64,000 nt of DNA from Cellulomonas denverensis (lineage in GTDB: Bacteria > Actinomycetota > Actinomycetes > Actinomycetales > Cellulomonadaceae), in assembly GCF_012396125.1 (NCBI RefSeq), contig NZ_JAAXOX010000010.1, positions 1 to 64,000 of the forward strand, in the 5' to 3' direction. Every line of letters begins with the position of its first letter. The stretch's first letter is position 1. Positions 43,701 to 52,300 of this stretch are shown here, piece after piece. Below the pieces are notes generated by a model, which saw nothing but the letters and a program-made list of their open reading frames with translations, was not told where the DNA came from and made no database searches. Position numbers and translations under genes: made by a program.

Positions 43701-43952
43701 CTCGAAGCAGAGGTCCACCACGGATTCGGTGTCCTCGTCGGCGAAGGCGCTGCGCAACCGGTCCTCGCTGGCCGAGGCGGCCGCGACCTTGCCGTACAGC
43801 GCGAAGACCACCGCGTCGATCACGGTCGACTTGCCCGCACCGGTCGGCCCCTCCAGCAGGAACAGCCCGCCGGCGGACAGCGCGGCGAAGTCGACGGTGT
43901 ACCGCCCGGCGAACGGGCCCACCGCCTGCAGGGTGAGGGTGTGCAGCCGCAT
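40770..43952 (-). CDS. sbcC: SbcC, AAA/SMC-type ATPase of the SbcCD nuclease
   Basis: 1060 residues. ATPase subunit of the SbcCD (Rad50-Mre11-like) complex that cleaves hairpins and processes double-strand breaks. Walker A EGPTGAGKSTVIDAV (~35), zinc-hook GEPCPVCGAVEHPA at mid-chain (~519-532) flanked by two long coiled coils rich in Ala/Glu/Arg, signature LSGGETFYVSLCLALGLAD and Walker B LGTLFIDEGFGSLD near the C-terminus. Odd feature: the second coil is interrupted around residues 744-770 by tandem LPADG-type heptapeptides (21-bp repeat at 41646-41722). ATG overlaps the sbcD stop. Confidence 0.95.
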   Translation of the reverse strand: MRLHTLTLQAVGPFAGRYTVDFAALSAGGLFLLEGPTGAGKSTVIDAVVFALYGKVAAASASEDRLRSAFADEDTESVVDLCFETAHGVYRVRRTPAYDRAKKRGTGTVRQNATVKLWRLTAVPDDPQSEPVGEIVSTRLDEAGAELTAIIGLDRTQFVQTMVLPQGEFAGFLRAEPEHRRVLLQRIFGTEVYDRLEHRLDEDRRAAQREVEAARTAVQLAVERFCAAAGRSEPLTAQVDEDLAGVLRETGELLTGVRAAAEASAEAATAAGLRAQQARQHADTAAERVRRVERWVALTAERDRIAAAAERIGRDRARLDLARRAGAVAPLLRGWDEARERVAAADKELAAAQDRMPAGMPVGVDPGSVRRLTELRDRARDHVATLTRLVDLESGLDRRTEDLARLRAAADSCRAAVADLDLRLAARPDQRQDLTAALDAATALAHTLTAREQAWQTAGSVLDAVREHATVTARRDQAAEHRSQAAASALAAAERESALRAARLRGIAGELAGTLADGEPCPVCGAVEHPAPTALADGHVTAEQVAEAEDQRRAVEERLRDADSALTALVARVSALAERTGGRDLAAAEAELSAAAVELDAARSAVAEQQRCADRLRDHDRATEELRTRREAAVAELGRAEHTAAQAADQLDRDRAEVRAALDGNPTVAARQSAERSRAEAADAVLDAWGGVRAAREQVADWQRRLRHALVEQGFLAAPGLPAGDGEQTLLDGRGMLAEPVDALDLPADGTGLPADGADLPADGAELPEDAVAAARAGVLPAAEADALDAAITAHRSAWDRVLAGLAEPELAGIDATADLDADRRRAAEALATAEELRVSAEQASATAAVDRRRVTEADQADRQVHTAAAQAGDLLRRAAPVTRMARLAAGQDGGQGLSLGTYVLQRRFEDVVAAANDRLRQMSDGRFELATSHERETRSRRLGLAMRIIDHHSGDTRNPKTLSGGETFYVSLCLALGLADVVTAEAGGIELGTLFIDEGFGSLDPHTLDAVLTELGHLRAGGRVVGLVSHVEAMKSAIAERIAVRRRADGSSSLSVIAG
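41646..41722 (-). repeat. 21-bp repeat inside sbcC
   Basis: Successive 21-bp units encode LPADGTG, LPADGAD, LPADGAE, LPEDAVA in the distal coil region of SbcC. The DNA units (core CCGTCCGCCGGCAGGTCGG) are nearly identical, so the insert arose by recent tandem duplication. Confidence 0.75.
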
Positions 43953-45094
43953 CAGGCGCTCCGCTCCGCGGCCATGACCTGCTCGTAGGCCCGGCGCAGC
44001 ACCGCGGACTCCTCCTCGGTCGGCGCCGCACCACCCACGTGCGCGATGAAGTCGGCCACCACCTCCAGCGGGTCGCGGCCGGGTCCGACCTCGGCACCGC
44101 GCGGGACCTGGGCGGTGGCGGGTGGCTGGTGCTGGATCACCAGGGCGTGCGGGAACCGGGCCTTGACCCGGCGGTACAGGTCCTCGGGTCGGCGCGGGTC
44201 GGTCACCGTCACCCGCACCCAGTCGTCCTGGTGCCCGGTGCCGGCCAGCAGCTCGTCCAGGGTGCCGGTCAGGTCGGTCATCCGCCGGGGCACCGGCGCC
44301 GGGATCAGCTCCACCCGGGCGGCGCCGGTGGCGGGCAGCTCGACCAGCACACTGGACTTGGTGTGCCGGGCCTCGGAGAAGGAGTACGCCAGCGGCGACC
44401 CGGAGTACCGGATGGTGTCGGTGATCCGCTGCGGGCCGTGCAGGTGGCCGAGTGCGACGTAGTCGATGCCGTCGAAGACCGCCGAGGGCGCGTGGTCGAC
44501 GCCGCCGACCCGGATGTCCCGCTCGGACTCGCTCGCCTCGCCGCCGACCACGAAGGCGTGGGCCAGCACCACCGACCGCACCCCGTCCCGCCGGGCCAGG
44601 TCGGCACGCACCCGGTCCATCGCGGCGCCCAGCACCGCGGCGTGCGAGCGGGGCAGCACCTCGCCCTCGGGCGCCAGGGTGTGCCGGGCGACGTCGGGAT
44701 CCAGGTAGGGCAGGCCGTAGACGGCAACCCCCGGATCGTCCGCGCCGGGCAGCAGCACCGGCCGGTCGATCCGGCGCTGGTCGGCCAGGATCCGGACCCG
44801 GTCGGACAGCAGGTCGGCGCCGAAGCCGAGCCGGACCGCCGAGTCGTGGTTGCCGGGGGTGAGCACCACGGTGGTCAGCTCCGCCAGCCGCCGCAGGGTG
44901 CCGGACAGCAGCTCCACCGACTCCACCGGGGGGATCGCGCGGTCGTAGACGTCCCCGGCGATCAGCACCGCGTCCACCCGCTGCTCGGCCACCACCTCGA
45001 CCAGGTGGTCGCAGAACGCCGCCTGGTGCGCCGTCAGGTCGACCCCGTGCAGGGTCCGGCCCAGGTGCCAGTCGGAGGTGTGGAGCAGTCGCAT
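43952..45094 (-). CDS. sbcD: SbcD, metallophosphoesterase subunit of SbcCD
   Basis: 380 residues. Mre11-like nuclease. Calcineurin-type motifs: SDWHLGRTLHGVD (metal Asp/His at ~8-10), IAGDVYDRAIPP (Asp ~48), LTPGNHDSAVRLGFG (Asn/His ~84-85), VLAHAFVVGG and VALGHLHGPQRI (GHxH ~212). The capping domain C-terminal third is normal length. ATG at 45094; four-base overlap with sbcC at the other end, so the complex is made in a coupled way. Confidence 0.95.
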   Translation of the reverse strand: MRLLHTSDWHLGRTLHGVDLTAHQAAFCDHLVEVVAEQRVDAVLIAGDVYDRAIPPVESVELLSGTLRRLAELTTVVLTPGNHDSAVRLGFGADLLSDRVRILADQRRIDRPVLLPGADDPGVAVYGLPYLDPDVARHTLAPEGEVLPRSHAAVLGAAMDRVRADLARRDGVRSVVLAHAFVVGGEASESERDIRVGGVDHAPSAVFDGIDYVALGHLHGPQRITDTIRYSGSPLAYSFSEARHTKSSVLVELPATGAARVELIPAPVPRRMTDLTGTLDELLAGTGHQDDWVRVTVTDPRRPEDLYRRVKARFPHALVIQHQPPATAQVPRGAEVGPGRDPLEVVADFIAHVGGAAPTEEESAVLRRAYEQVMAAERSA

Positions 45095-45145
45095 ACCCCG
45101 AAGCTAGCCGCGGTCACCGACACTTCGGTGCATCCGGAGCATCAG

Positions 45146-45182
45146 CTGGGGACCACCGGCGTGGCGGCGGGTCTGTGGACAG
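45146..45182 (-). repeat. Bipartite intergenic repeat, copy 3
   Basis: Read on the minus strand: CTGTCCACAG-N16-GTGGTCCCCAG, matching copies at 31780 and 35016. It ends directly at the stop codon of the STAS gene and lies upstream of sbcD. Confidence 0.65.
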
Positions 45183-45590
45183 TCAGACGGCGGCCCGGGA
45201 GGCGGAGACCACGGCGACCGCCCCGGTGACGACCGCAGTGACCGCCTGGGTCGGCACGGTGTTCTCCAGCTCGAACTCCCGGTCCATCCCGATCAGGGCC
45301 AGCCGGTCGATCACCTGGCGATCCGGGTCGCGCAGCGTCACCCGCTGACCGGTCTCCCCCGCCGCCAGGTGCAGCTGCAGCAGGAACGCCAGCCCCGAGG
45401 AATCGATGAAGGTGAGCCCGGTGGCGTCCACCAGGATCGGTTGGTCGGTGGCCAGCGCCTGCGCCATCGACGTGCTCGCATCCGCGCGCAGCGCCCCGTC
45501 CACTTCCCCCCACAAGCGGACCAGCGTGCACCCCTGCGAGGTGGTCACATCGATCCCGCCCACCCGGGTGGGGTCGTCATTCGGGTCCAT
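45183..45590 (-). CDS. STAS-domain anti-sigma factor antagonist-like protein
   Basis: 135 residues. STAS fold (residues ~12-105): GCTLVRLWGEVDGALRADA, then PILVDATGLTFIDSSGLAFLLQ with the conserved phosphorylatable Ser of SpoIIAA-like antagonists (ID-S-SG). The last ~25 residues are a hydrophobic Ala/Val-rich tail (AVTAVVTGAVAVVSASRAAV). No anti-sigma kinase or sigma gene is next to it, so its partner is elsewhere in the genome. ATG at 45590. Confidence 0.9.
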   Translation of the reverse strand: MDPNDDPTRVGGIDVTTSQGCTLVRLWGEVDGALRADASTSMAQALATDQPILVDATGLTFIDSSGLAFLLQLHLAAGETGQRVTLRDPDRQVIDRLALIGMDREFELENTVPTQAVTAVVTGAVAVVSASRAAV

Positions 45591-45772
45591 CGGTCCTCGG
45601 CTCTGTCGGAAGGTGCGGCCGCAGGATCATGCCCCCGGTCCGGCCGGCCCGCATCCGCAGGTCCCGCCGCCCCGGAGGCACCTGGTGGCCGCCGTGACAC
45701 ACCCAGGAGAACGCATCGAGGCGCCTGGACGTTCCCCGGTCACGCGACCAATCGTTGACCTGCACATGAACA

Positions 45773-46246
45773 TCACGCGATCGGCTCGGGCTCCGTCACA
45801 TCCGCCACCGTCGCGCCGAGCACCCGGATCATGTCGTCCGCGTCCACCGTCGCCGCGACCCCGTGCGCCCCGCCGCCGATCGACACCCGCCGCCCGGGCA
45901 CCGTGGCATCGGCGATCACCGGCCAGGCGTGCAGCGACCCGAAGGGCGTGATCGTGCCGCGCTCGTAGCCGGTGGCCTCCTTGGCGGTGGCGGCGTCTGG
46001 CATCGACATCCGCTTCACCCCGAGCAGCTCGCGCAGCTTCGGCCAGGAGATCGCCCGTCCGCCCGGCACCAGCACGAACAGGTAGTCGTCCTCGCCGCGC
46101 CGCACCACCAGGGTCTTGACGATGTCCTCCGGCCGGACCCCGCGCGCCGCCGCCGCCTCGGCCAGCGACCCCACCGGGCCGTGCCGGGTGATCGTGTGGT
46201 CGATGCCGGACTCCGCCAGGGCGCGTGCCGCCCGCTCCTCGCTCAT
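45773..46246 (-). CDS. YbaK/ProX-type aminoacyl-tRNA deacylase
   Basis: 157 residues. Family members hydrolyse mischarged tRNA (Cys- or Ala-tRNAPro) in trans. Motifs: IVKTLVVRRGEDDYLFVLVPGG with the key Lys, PKLRELLGVKRMSMPDA, and TGYERGTITPFGSLHAWPVIAD (the G-x-x-x-P loop). Substrate class (YbaK versus EbsC-like) cannot be fixed. The ATG at 46246 overlaps the ABC-F stop by four bases, so it is co-translated with that ribosome-associated protein. Confidence 0.9.
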   Translation of the reverse strand: MSEERAARALAESGIDHTITRHGPVGSLAEAAAARGVRPEDIVKTLVVRRGEDDYLFVLVPGGRAISWPKLRELLGVKRMSMPDAATAKEATGYERGTITPFGSLHAWPVIADATVPGRRVSIGGGAHGVAATVDADDMIRVLGATVADVTEPEPIA

Positions 46247-47889
46247 GCGTTCAGCGTAGGCACCAACCGGCCGTCGACCACCTCGAGCTGCTCGCCGTGC
46301 CACCGCCGCCGCAGCCACCGGTCGTGCGAGGCCACCACCACCGCACCCGGGGCGGTACGCAGCGCATCGCCGAGCTCGTCCGCCAGCGCCAGCGAGATGT
46401 GGTTGGTCGGCTCGTCCAGCAGCAGCACGTCCGGGGTCTGGGCGACCAGCAGGGCCAGCACCACCCGGCGCCGCTGCCCGACCGACAGCTCACGCAGCGG
46501 GCGGTTCAGGTCCCGCGGGGCGACCAGGCCGAGGTCCTGCAACGGCACCGGGTCGGCCAGCCGCTCGCTGACCAGCTCGTAGACCGCCAGCGGGCTCCGG
46601 TCGTCCTCGGCCAGGCCGACGTCCTGCTCCAACAGGGCCACCGTGACGCCCTTCGCCCGCCAGGCGGTGCCGCTCGCCGGGGCCAGATCCCCGGCCAGCA
46701 GGTGCAGCAGGGTCGACTTGCCGGAGCCGTTCGGGCCGGTGACCAGCAGCGCGGTGTCGGCGTGCACGTCCAGCGCCCCGACCTCGACCCGGCCCGGCAC
46801 CACCGCGTCCCGGACCGAGATCAGGGTGCCCTCGCGCCGGGTCGTCCCGGTCAGCGCCGAGGTGAACCGCAGCTCGCGCGGTGGCTTGCGGACCTGCTCG
46901 CGCTCCAGCTCGGTCAGCCGGCGCTGGGTGTTGCGCACCCGGCGGCCGACCTGCTGCTGCACGAAGTCGCCGTGCCGCCCGTAGGCCATCTTGTTGTTGT
47001 CCCGCATCGGCCGGCCGTGCACCACCTGCCGCGCCTTGCCGTCCGGGGCGATCGCCGCGCGCAGCGCCGACAGTTCCTCGCGCTCGGCCAGCCAGCGCTG
47101 CTGCCACTGCTCCCGGGCGATCCGCTTGGCCTCCCGGAAGTCGGTATAGCTGCCGCCGATCACCCGCGGGCCCTCGACACCGGGGTCCAGGTCCAGGATC
47201 TCGGTGACCACCTCGTCCAGGAACACCCGGTCGTGGCTGGCCAGCACCACCGCACCCGGCAACTCGGCCAGCGCGCCGGCCAGGAAGTCGGCAGCGTCGT
47301 CGTCCAGGTGGTTGGTCGGCTCGTCCAGCAGCACCGCCCGGGGCCGGCGGATCAGCACCGCCGCGAGCGCCAGCCGGGACCGCTGCCCGCCGGACAACGA
47401 CCCGGAGGTGCGCCCGGGATCGACCTCGCCCAGCCCGAGGCCGGCCAGCACCCGCTGCGCCCGGGCATCGGCGTCCCAGACCTCGGCGGCCTCGGCGCGG
47501 GCCAGCGCCAGGTCGTAGCGGGTGGCCGCCTCGGCGGTGTCCTCGGTGAGCGCGGTCGCCGCGGCCTCCAGCTCGGCGGCCACCGCCCGGACCTCGGACA
47601 GCGCCCCGCCGATCACGTCGCCGAGGGTGGCCAGCGGACCGAAGGGCGGTTCCTGCGCCAGATAGGCCAGGTCGGCGGGCCGGTGCACCTCACCGGTGTC
47701 CGGCTCCTCCACCCCGGCGAGCAGCCGGAGCAGGGTGGACTTGCCGATCCCGTTCTCCCCGACCAGGCCCAGGCGGTGCCCGGGATCGACGGCGAAGGAC
47801 AGGTCGGTCAGCACCCGGCGGTCGCCGTAGGCACGGGACAGCGCGGACGCCCGCAGGACAGGAGTGGAAGGAGACAAAGGGATCACCAC
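46243..47889 (-). CDS. ABC-F family ATPase (antibiotic-resistance-like)
   Basis: 548 residues with two ATPase domains and no membrane segment. NBD1: GENGIGKSTLLRLL, LSGGQRSRLALAAVL, LLDEPTNHLDDDA. NBD2: GPNGSGKSTLLHLL, LSVGQRRRVVLALLV, LLDEPTNHIS. The charged inter-domain linker (~245-330, REQWQQRWLAEREELSALRA and the QQQVGRRVRNTQRRLTELER helices) is the region that reaches the ribosomal E/P site in ABC-F proteins. The shape resembles actinobacterial resistance ABC-Fs (TlrC/OleB/SrmB-like). A drug-exporter-like MFS gene diverges from it, which supports a resistance role. GTG at 47889 or 47886. Confidence 0.85.
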   Translation of the reverse strand: MVIPLSPSTPVLRASALSRAYGDRRVLTDLSFAVDPGHRLGLVGENGIGKSTLLRLLAGVEEPDTGEVHRPADLAYLAQEPPFGPLATLGDVIGGALSEVRAVAAELEAAATALTEDTAEAATRYDLALARAEAAEVWDADARAQRVLAGLGLGEVDPGRTSGSLSGGQRSRLALAAVLIRRPRAVLLDEPTNHLDDDAADFLAGALAELPGAVVLASHDRVFLDEVVTEILDLDPGVEGPRVIGGSYTDFREAKRIAREQWQQRWLAEREELSALRAAIAPDGKARQVVHGRPMRDNNKMAYGRHGDFVQQQVGRRVRNTQRRLTELEREQVRKPPRELRFTSALTGTTRREGTLISVRDAVVPGRVEVGALDVHADTALLVTGPNGSGKSTLLHLLAGDLAPASGTAWRAKGVTVALLEQDVGLAEDDRSPLAVYELVSERLADPVPLQDLGLVAPRDLNRPLRELSVGQRRRVVLALLVAQTPDVLLLDEPTNHISLALADELGDALRTAPGAVVVASHDRWLRRRWHGEQLEVVDGRLVPTLNA

Positions 47890-47904
47890 CGGCCGCCGTG
47901 CGCG

Positions 47905-47997
47905 TCAGGGCATCGGCGAGAGAGTCGGACTCAGGACTCGGAGCCGGTCAGATCCACATGGCGACGACGGTAGAACGGGGGAACGGTGGCTGTCCAC
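47905..47997 (-). other. Possible 30-residue leader ORF before the ABC-F gene
   Basis: A GTG-started frame (VDSHRSPVLPSSPCGSD...) ends with TGA 15 bases before the ABC-F start. GGAAAT lies upstream of its GTG. The stretch contains the GAGTC/GACTC repeats 47922-47940 that could fold. Resistance ABC-F genes are often controlled by drug-stalled leader peptides, so this is a candidate, weakly supported. Confidence 0.3.
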
Positions 47998-48116
47998 GGT
48001 ATTTCCGTTCCCGTCGCCGGTACTCCGTTCGCTAGCGTGGCCGCGCCCCGTCCGGATCGCGTCCGATCGACCGCCGACCGACGTCGCGCTCGATCCGCTC
48101 CGGGAGGACCTGCACC

Positions 48117-49322
48117 GTGACCACCACGACGACCGTGGCCACCCGCGCGCGACTCGCCGTCCTCGGCCAGTTCGCGCTGTTCGGCATGATCAACGTGTCT
48201 TGGACCAGCCGGCTGCCGTCGCTGATGACCGCGCTCGACATCGATGCGGCGATGCTCGGCCGGCTGCTGGTGATCGGCGGGGTCGGGTCGCTGCTCGGCG
48301 CACTGTCCGGCGGTGCGGTGGTGGCCCGGATCGGCGCCCGGGCGACCCTGACCGTCGCGGCGCTGGCGAACGTGGTGGGCTTCGGGCTGCTCGCCGCCTC
48401 GGCGCTGACCGGGTCGGTGCTGTTGTTCATCCCGGGCGCGGTGATCAACGGGGTGGCCTCCGCCCTGGTGAACCTGTCGATCAACGTCAGCGCGGCGGCG
48501 GTCGAACAGCGGATGGGCCGGGCGATCATGCCGCAGTTCCACGCGCTGTTCTCGGTCGGCGCCGCGCTGGGCGCCCTGATCGCGGCCGGCTTCGCGCGCG
48601 CCGGGATCGGCATCGGGGTGCAGGTGATCGTGGTGGTCGGGGTGGGGACCGCGATCCGGCTGGCGACACTGCGCCCGGCGACGGCGGTCACCCTGTCCGG
48701 CGACCGCTCCACCGCCCAGGGTGGCAGCGCGGCCCGGGAGGCGCTGTCGGCCTGGCGCGAGCCCCGCACGCTGCTGCTCGGCCTGGTGCTGATGGCCGCC
48801 TCGCTCACCGAGGGCACCGCCGCCACCTGGATGCCGCTGGCCGTGGTGGAGGGCTTCGCCGCGCGGGAGGCGGTCGGGGCGCTGGCCTACGGCAGCTTCG
48901 TGGTGGCGATGACCGTGGTCCGGATCTTCGGCACCCGGCTGATCGACCGGTTCGGCCGGGTGGCGGTGCTCCGGGTGTCCGGGGTGTCGGCGCTGACCGG
49001 GCTGCTGCTGTTCGTCGCCGGGCCGTCGCTGCCGGTGGCCTGGATCGGCGTGGTCCTCTGGGGCTTCGGCGCGGCGCTGGGCAACCCGATCGCGACCACC
49101 GCCGCGGCCGACGACCCGCTGCGGGCGAGTGTGCGGGTGTCGGTGGTGGCGTCGTTCAGCACCGTGACCTCGCTGGCCGCCCCGCCGCTGTTCGGCCTGC
49201 TGGCGGCGGCGGTCGGCACCCGGCAGTCATTGCTGGTGGTCGGGGCGTTCATCGTGCTGAGCCTGGCCATCGCCGGGGCGGCGCGGCGGGAGGAACCGGG
49301 GGTCGTTCCCGCCACCCGCTGA
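48117..49322 (+). CDS. MFS transporter (YbjJ/FucP-like efflux type)
   Basis: 401 residues, 12 TM helices, GTG start. Six-helix halves separated by a loop with RSTAQGGSAAREALSAW. Motif-like GALSGGAVVARIGARATL after helix 2 and its repeat RIFGTRLIDRFGRVAVL in the second half match MFS motif A. Related proteins are annotated as MFS exporters with unknown substrate. Divergent from the ABC-F gene across 227 bases, so drug efflux is a reasonable but unproven guess. Confidence 0.85.
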   Translation: MTTTTTVATRARLAVLGQFALFGMINVSWTSRLPSLMTALDIDAAMLGRLLVIGGVGSLLGALSGGAVVARIGARATLTVAALANVVGFGLLAASALTGSVLLFIPGAVINGVASALVNLSINVSAAAVEQRMGRAIMPQFHALFSVGAALGALIAAGFARAGIGIGVQVIVVVGVGTAIRLATLRPATAVTLSGDRSTAQGGSAAREALSAWREPRTLLLGLVLMAASLTEGTAATWMPLAVVEGFAAREAVGALAYGSFVVAMTVVRIFGTRLIDRFGRVAVLRVSGVSALTGLLLFVAGPSLPVAWIGVVLWGFGAALGNPIATTAAADDPLRASVRVSVVASFSTVTSLAAPPLFGLLAAAVGTRQSLLVVGAFIVLSLAIAGAARREEPGVVPATR

Positions 49323-49379
49323 TCGCTCGCCGCGAATCCGTTCGCGCCCCCCGGCCCGCAGCAGCGACAATGGACGGCC

Positions 49380-52300
49380 GTGACCCCCGCCGATCCCACC
49401 CCGCCGACCGCCGACCCCGGTGGTCCCGTCGCCGACGGTGCGCGCGGGGCCGGCCGGCCGCGACGACGCCGGGGCGGCCGGGGCCGGCGACCCACCCCGG
49501 GGCAGCGCCCCACCCCCGAGCAGCAGCCCGCGCCGGACCAGGGAGCCACCCCCGTGCAGCAGCCCGCGCCGGAGCAAGGGCCCACCCCCGAGCAGCGGCC
49601 CACCCAGGAGCAGCGGTCCACCCGGGCGCAACGGCCCACCCCCGATGACCGGCACCGCACCGCGCAGGAGCGCTCCCGGGACGGCCGGGCCCGGCGGCGG
49701 TCCGACGACCCCACCGCCCGCACCCGCCGCCTGACCGCGATGGCCGACGCCCGCCGCGCCGTCGTCCTGCCGCCGGTGCGCTACCCCGAGCAGCTGCCGG
49801 TGTCCACCCGCCGGGCCGAGATCGCCGAGGCGATCCGCGCACACCAGGTCGTGATCGTCGCCGGTGAGACCGGGTCCGGGAAGACCACCCAGTTGCCCAA
49901 GATCGCCCTGGAGCTCGGTCGCGGCCGGGACGGGCAGATCGGGCACACCCAGCCGCGCCGGATCGCCGCGCGCACCGTGGCGGAACGGATCGCCGAGGAG
50001 CTGGGCACCAGCATCGGCGAGCTGGTCGGCTACCAGGTGCGGTTCACCGACGAGTCGTCCGAGCGAACCCTGGTCAAGGTGATGACCGACGGCATCCTGC
50101 TGGCCCAGATCCAGCGGGACCCGGAGCTGCGCGCCTACGACACCCTGATCATCGACGAGGCGCACGAGCGGTCGCTGAACATCGACTTCATCCTGGGCTA
50201 CCTGGCCCGGCTGCTGCCCCGCCGCCCGGACCTGAAGCTGATCATCACCTCGGCCACCATCGACTCCGCCCGGTTCGCGGCGCACTTCGCGGACGCCGAC
50301 GGCGAGCCGGCTCCGGTGGTCGAGGTCACCGGCCGGACCTACCCGGTCGAGATCCGCTACCGCCCGCTGTCGCCGGACGACCCCACCGACGACCCGGACG
50401 ACGGCCCGCGCGCCCCGGCCCGGCCGCCGCGCGAGGACCGCGACCTGATGACCGGGATCTGCGAGGCGGTGGACGAGCTGACCCGCGAGGGGCCCGGCGA
50501 CGTGCTGGTGTTCCTGTCCGGTGAGCGGGAGATCCGGGACGCCGAGGACGCGCTGCGCAGCCACCTCGGACCCCGGGTGAACGACCCGCGGCGACCGGAT
50601 GCGATCGACCTGCTGCCGCTGTACGGCCGGCTGTCGGCCGCCGAGCAGCACCGGGTGTTCCAGCCGCACGGCACCCGCCGGGTGGTGCTGGCCACCAACG
50701 TCGCCGAGACCTCGCTGACCGTGCCGGGCATCCGCTACGTGGTGGACCCCGGCACCGCCCGGATCTCGCGCTACTCCAAGGCCACCAAGGTGCAGCGGCT
50801 GCCGATCGAGCCGATCTCCCAGGCGTCGGCGAATCAGCGCTCCGGGCGGTGCGGCCGGGTCGCGGACGGCATCGCGATCCGGCTGTACTCCGAGTCCGAC
50901 TACGAGTCCCGGCCGCGGTTCACCGAGCCGGAGATCCTGCGCACCTCGCTGGCCTCGGTGATCCTGCAGATGGTCGCGGTCGGGGTGGCCACCGGGCCGG
51001 AGGACGTGGCGCAGTTCCCGTTCGTCGACCCGCCGGACGTCCGTGCGGTGCGGGACGGCGTGCAGTTGCTGACCGAGCTGAACGCGCTGGAGTCGACCCC
51101 GCAGGGCACCCGGCTGACCAGCACCGGCCGGGCCCTGGCCCAGTTGCCGATGGACCCGCGGCTGGCCCGGATGATCGTCGAGGGCGGTCGCCGCGGGGTG
51201 GCCCGCGAGGTGATGATCATCGCCGCCGCGCTGTCGATCCAGGACCCACGCGAGCGCCCGGTGGAGACCCGCCCGCAGGCCGACGCCATGCACGGCCGGT
51301 TCGCCGACCCCAGCTCGGACTTCCTCACCTACCTCAATCTGTGGCAGTACATCCGGGACGCCCAGCGCGAGCTGTCCGGGTCGGCCTTCCGCCGGCTGTG
51401 CAAGGCCGAGCACCTGAACTACCTGCGGCTGCGCGAGTGGCAGGACGTGGTCACCCAGCTCAAGGAGCTGGCCAAGCCGCTGGGCATCGCGCTGTCCCCG
51501 CCGCGCCGCTCCGACCGGGACGCCGACGCCTTCACGGCGGCCAGGGAGGACCTGTCCAAGGGCTCGCTACGCCTGGAGTGGGATGGGGACCGGATCCACG
51601 TCGCGCTGCTGGCCGGGCTGCTGTCCCAGCTCGGCATGCAGGAGGTCACCGAGGTCCGGGCGTCCGCCCAGAAGACCCCGCGCAAGGACAACCGGCCGCG
51701 CAACGAGTACCTGGGGGCCCGCGGCGCCCGGTTCGCGATCTTCCCCGGCTCCGCCCTGGCCAAGAAGCCGCCGGCCTGGGTGATGGCCGGTGAGCTGGTG
51801 GAGACCTCCCGGCTGTGGGGCCGCGACGTCGCCCGTATCCAGCCGGAGTGGGCCGAGGACCTGGCCGCGCACCTGGTCAAGCGCAGCTACTCCGAGCCGA
51901 CCTGGTCCAGCAAGCAGGGCGCCGCGATGGCGACCGAGCGGGTCACGCTCTACGGGGTGCCGATCGTCACCGGCCGCCGGGTGCTGTTCGCCAAGGTCGA
52001 CGCCGAGCACGCCCGGGAGCTGTTCATCCGGCACGCCCTGGTCGAGGGCGAGTGGAGCACCCATCACGCCTTCTTCGCCGAGAACCGGCGGCTGCTGCGC
52101 GAGGCCGAGGACCTGGAGGCGCGGTCGCGGCGGCGCGGTCTGGTGGTGGACGACGATGCGCTGTTCGACTTCTACGACGAGCGGATCCCGGAGTCGGTGG
52201 TCTCCGCCCGGCACTTCGACCAGTGGTGGAAGACCGCCCGGCGCGAGCAGCCCGACCTGTTGTCGTTCACCCGCGAACTGCTGGTCGCCGACGACGCCGC

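Noticed and set aside
49370-49440. ATG at 49370 as hrpA start
   Set aside because: It is in a different frame from the helicase; the GTG at 49380 leads directly into the helicase frame.
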